64,000 nucleotides of DNA from an uncultured Psychroserpens sp. (lineage in GTDB: Bacteria; Bacteroidota; Bacteroidia; Flavobacteriales; Flavobacteriaceae), in NCBI RefSeq assembly GCF_947503375.1, contig NZ_CANNDQ010000001.1, positions 124,001 to 188,000 on the forward strand, read 5' to 3'. The position numbers were made by a program, and so were the translations under genes. This document shows positions 61,963-64,000 of this stretch, one piece after another. The notes under the pieces were generated by a model that made no database searches, was not told where the DNA came from, and saw nothing but the letters and a program-made list of their open reading frames with translations. Numbering within the stretch: position 1 is the stretch's first letter; each line of letters starts with the position of its first letter.

Positions 61963-62964
61963 ATGAGTCAACCGTTAAAGTATGCTGTTTTTGGTGCAGG
62001 AAGTTGGGCAACAGCTATTGTTAAAATGTTATGCGAAAATCTAGATGAAGTTGGTTGGTACATGCGTAGCGTATATACCAAAGAACATCTATTAAAAGAA
62101 CAGCATAATCCTAGTTATTTAAGTTCGGTTGAATTTAAACCCGAACAGCTTAAGCTTAGTAATGATATCAATGAAGTTGCTGAATGGGCAGACATATTGA
62201 TCTTTGTCATTCCGTCTGCGTTTATCCATTCTGAATTAGAGAAGCTATCCATCTCAATTACAAATAAAACAGTGGTCTCAGCTGTTAAAGGTATCATCCC
62301 TGAAACGGGATTGTTAGTAGGCGAGCATTTTCACGATATCTATCACATTCCGTTTGAAAACATTGCTGTTATTGCTGGTCCTTGCCATGCCGAAGAAGTT
62401 GCGCTTGAGCGTTTGTCATACTTGACTATTTCTTGTGCAGATCCAGAAAAGGCGCAGACTATAGCAGACGCACTGTCTAGTAATTATATTAAAACCAAAA
62501 TAAGTGATGATATTATTGGTACAGAATACGCCGTAATGCTGAAGAACATCTATGCTATTGCTGCTGGTATTGCTCATGGTTTAGGCTATGGCGACAATTT
62601 TCAAAGTGTACTTATGAGTAATGCTATTCGTGAAATGAAACGTTTTATCAAGAAAATGCACAAGATGAAACGTAATATTAACAACTCTGCTTATTTAGGC
62701 GATTTGTTAGTAACTGGATACTCTGTCTTTTCAAGAAACCGAATGTTTGGCAATATGATTGGTAAAGGCTATACCGTAAAATCTGCTCAAATGGAGATGA
62801 ATATGGTTGCTGAAGGCTATTATGCTACAAAAAGTGCGCATGAACTCAATATTAAAAACAAAAAGAAAACACGACTGCCAATTATCAATGCGGTCTATGA
62901 TATTCTGTATGAGAATAAAAACCCAAAAAAAGTTTTTAAGAAGCTTACAGAGAAGTTAGATTGA
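61963..62964 (+). CDS. gpsA: NAD(P)H-dependent glycerol-3-phosphate dehydrogenase
   Basis: A 333-residue enzyme reducing dihydroxyacetone phosphate to sn-glycerol 3-phosphate for phospholipid synthesis. The dinucleotide motif is VFGAGSWATAIVKML. VIAGPCHAEEVA, the catalytic Lys segment EYAVMLKNIYAIAAGIAHGL and GDLLVTGYSVFSRNR are the family signatures. Stop and the convergent neighbour's stop are adjacent at 62964/62965. Confidence 0.95.
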   Translation: MSQPLKYAVFGAGSWATAIVKMLCENLDEVGWYMRSVYTKEHLLKEQHNPSYLSSVEFKPEQLKLSNDINEVAEWADILIFVIPSAFIHSELEKLSISITNKTVVSAVKGIIPETGLLVGEHFHDIYHIPFENIAVIAGPCHAEEVALERLSYLTISCADPEKAQTIADALSSNYIKTKISDDIIGTEYAVMLKNIYAIAAGIAHGLGYGDNFQSVLMSNAIREMKRFIKKMHKMKRNINNSAYLGDLLVTGYSVFSRNRMFGNMIGKGYTVKSAQMEMNMVAEGYYATKSAHELNIKNKKKTRLPIINAVYDILYENKNPKKVFKKLTEKLD

Positions 62965-63273
62965 TTATTCTTCTTCCCAATCATCTTCCAACTGATCTAA
63001 TTCTTCAATTTTTTGTCTCGTACTATTGATTTTTTTATTGAGGAAGTAAGGCATACCAAAAATTGAAAATAACACAAATAAATTCAATGGAATATAAACG
63101 ATAAGAGCCCATTTTACCCATTTTTGTTCCCAAAATATATAAATTAAAACAACAGCAATCATTGTTCTTACTAGGTACATGATAAACTTTCTTCGTCTAT
63201 AATTGGCCGAAAGGACAGAACTTTGTTTAGCTTTTTCTAATTCGTCTTCAAATTGTTGCTTTAAATCTTCCAT
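62965..63273 (-). CDS. Small two-span membrane protein, 102 aa
   Basis: An N-terminal charged coiled coil (about 1-25), two transmembrane helices (about 30-47 and 53-76) and an acidic C-terminal coiled tail ending EDDWEEE. No recognised family. It starts 13 bp after the preceding minus-strand gene, so the two form an operon. Confidence 0.78.
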   Translation of the reverse strand: MEDLKQQFEDELEKAKQSSVLSANYRRRKFIMYLVRTMIAVVLIYIFWEQKWVKWALIVYIPLNLFVLFSIFGMPYFLNKKINSTRQKIEELDQLEDDWEEE

Positions 63274-63286
63274 ATTTAAATTTAGA

Positions 63287-63682
63287 TTACTTGACTAAAA
63301 CCCCTTTCAATTGCATCAAAGGAATGGGTTGCAATGCTTTTGTATTAATGGTATTTTTTCTAAACACATAGGTCTTATCAAGCATTTGATTCCCTTCAAA
63401 AAAAGTAACTTTAAACTCATTATTAAGTTCGAGCACATCATTTTGCATAAACTCAATCTTAGCGTAGCTTCTAGCTGGCAATAACTTGATTGTATGACGC
63501 ATCACTGGTGTGGTTTTAGTATCAGAATACCCCTTTGAAACAATTAAAACGGTATCTAAATCAATATCTTTATTATTAATAATATAAGCATTCCAATCGT
63601 CCGTTTTATATTCTGGGTGTTGTTCTCGTACCACAGCCACAAAAACGTCTTTAACCTGTGGAATTTGTATGTCTTTTTTCAT
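63287..63682 (-). CDS. Conserved hypothetical soluble protein, 131 aa
   Basis: 131 residues, beginning MKKDIQIPQVKDVFVAVVRE, with alternating beta strands (VLIVSKGYSD, RHTIKLLPARSYAKIEFM, FKVTFFEGNQMLDKTYVF). No signal, membrane segment or catalytic motif is seen. The -7 box TAATTTTG (plus 63688-63695) is 5 bp from the ATG, so the transcript is nearly leaderless. Family not recognised with confidence. Confidence 0.8.
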   Translation of the reverse strand: MKKDIQIPQVKDVFVAVVREQHPEYKTDDWNAYIINNKDIDLDTVLIVSKGYSDTKTTPVMRHTIKLLPARSYAKIEFMQNDVLELNNEFKVTFFEGNQMLDKTYVFRKNTINTKALQPIPLMQLKGVLVK

Positions 63683-63687
63683 GAGTG

Positions 63688-63695
63688 CAAAATTA
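63688..63695 (-). promoter_or_regulatory. -7 element 5 bp before the start codon
   Basis: TAATTTTG on the minus strand matches TAnnTTTG and is separated from the ATG at 63682 by only 5 bp. Confidence 0.45.
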
Positions 63696-63767
63696 AGGTA
63701 TAATATTAATGCTTTTGATAATCTCGTTAAAAAAGTCGAACTTAGAAACTTAAGTTAATCTCAGAAA

Positions 63768-64000
63768 ATGAAATCACTCGAAGCTTTTAAAGCTATTTTT
63801 GTCTCAGATTCTGAAGCACAAAAAATTGGACTTAAGCTAAGGGCAATTGTAGTTAACTGTTTTCCTGAAGCTGAAGAGGCTATCATAGGAGGTGCAAGAG
63901 TTAAACTGGCATTGTATAGCAGAAATGGAACTAACAATGTTTTATGCGGTATTCAACAAGCCATTAATGATACATGTATGCTCTATGTACATTATGTGGA
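63768..64000 (+). CDS. Partial ORF, DUF1801-like small protein (C-terminus beyond window)
   Basis: From the ATG at 63768 the frame stays open for 77 codons to the window edge: MKSLEAFKAIFVSDSEAQKI ... EEAIIGGARVKLALY. The opening and the aromatic/Gly pattern faintly resemble DUF1801 proteins such as that at 47.0 kb, but the match is weak. It is divergent from the 131-aa gene. Confidence 0.65.
   Translation, partial: MKSLEAFKAIFVSDSEAQKIGLKLRAIVVNCFPEAEEAIIGGARVKLALYSRNGTNNVLCGIQQAINDTCMLYVHYV

Overview
The window is chromosomal DNA from a member of the Bacteroidota, most likely a marine Flavobacteriaceae. Evidence for this: a low-GC, tightly packed genome; promoters of the Bacteroidota type (TTTG or TTG, about 19-20 bp, then TAnnTTTG) rather than -35/-10 boxes; a type IX secretion (T9SS) C-terminal domain on a metalloprotease; a TonB-dependent receptor with a carboxypeptidase-like N-domain; and families typical of the group (DUF4286, DUF4199, DUF6428, OlsF-type acyltransferase). 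I see no rRNA, CRISPR array, insertion sequence or prophage. Most of the window is core metabolism and information processing.

Layout. 1-10.9 kb: end of a TonB receptor, dGTPase, a 57-aa small protein, dxs, tadA, a cold-shock protein, a CLC chloride channel lacking both proton glutamates, aspS. 11-17.8 kb: a tetR-tolC-hlyD-RND efflux operon with an operator-like inverted repeat around its promoter. 17.8-24 kb: polyprenyl synthase and the 2-oxoglutarate dehydrogenase genes odhA and odhB. 23.9-25.3 kb: the most unusual locus (below). 25.3-33.2 kb: retropepsin-like protease, tatD, asparaginase, tRNA-Ser, umuC-umuD, DUF5694, tRNA-Leu, prs, rplY, pth. 33.2-46 kb: T9SS metalloprotease, ribF, HTTM protein, serS, TPR protein, rsmA, mgtE, hydroxyacid dehydrogenase. 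45.6-47.9 kb: membrane-anchored LuxR-type regulator followed by a VOC/DUF4199/DUF1801/VOC operon. 48.4-49.8 kb: an arsR-DUF6428-arsC cluster without an exporter. 49.8-54.4 kb: a GNAT-aspartokinase-OlsF operon. 54.5-64 kb: fbp, terB-like, mfd, TlpA-like, a lipoprotein, gpsA and small unknowns.

The candidate undescribed system is at 23984-25244. An orphan NarL/LuxR-type response regulator is followed on the same strand by three paralogous units. Each has a perfect 7-2-7 palindrome (TACGTAGNNCTACGTA) abutting a TTG -33 element, an exact 20-bp spacer, a degenerate -7 element (GAnnTTTG/A), a short transcribed segment and a hairpin terminator. Two of the predicted small RNAs begin with an 11-nt sequence perfectly complementary to bases -11 to -1 of the regulator's own start codon, and one of them has a further AGGGA:UCCCU pairing. 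The third unit may read into a 36-aa single-span membrane peptide. The layout resembles GacA/RsmXYZ or LuxO/Qrr circuits: a response regulator would activate multicopy small RNAs that feed back on its own mRNA. This is inference from sequence and has not been tested.

A second regulatory case parallels it: two 17-bp direct repeats containing TACTWWAGTA, 22 bp apart, lie in front of the VOC operon beside the membrane-anchored LuxR-type gene. The nearer site is centred at about the same distance (-43) from the predicted transcription start. Other notable points are near-leaderless promoters at several genes, four probable TTG start codons, and start codons that can be corrected because the upstream candidate lies inside a terminator or promoter.
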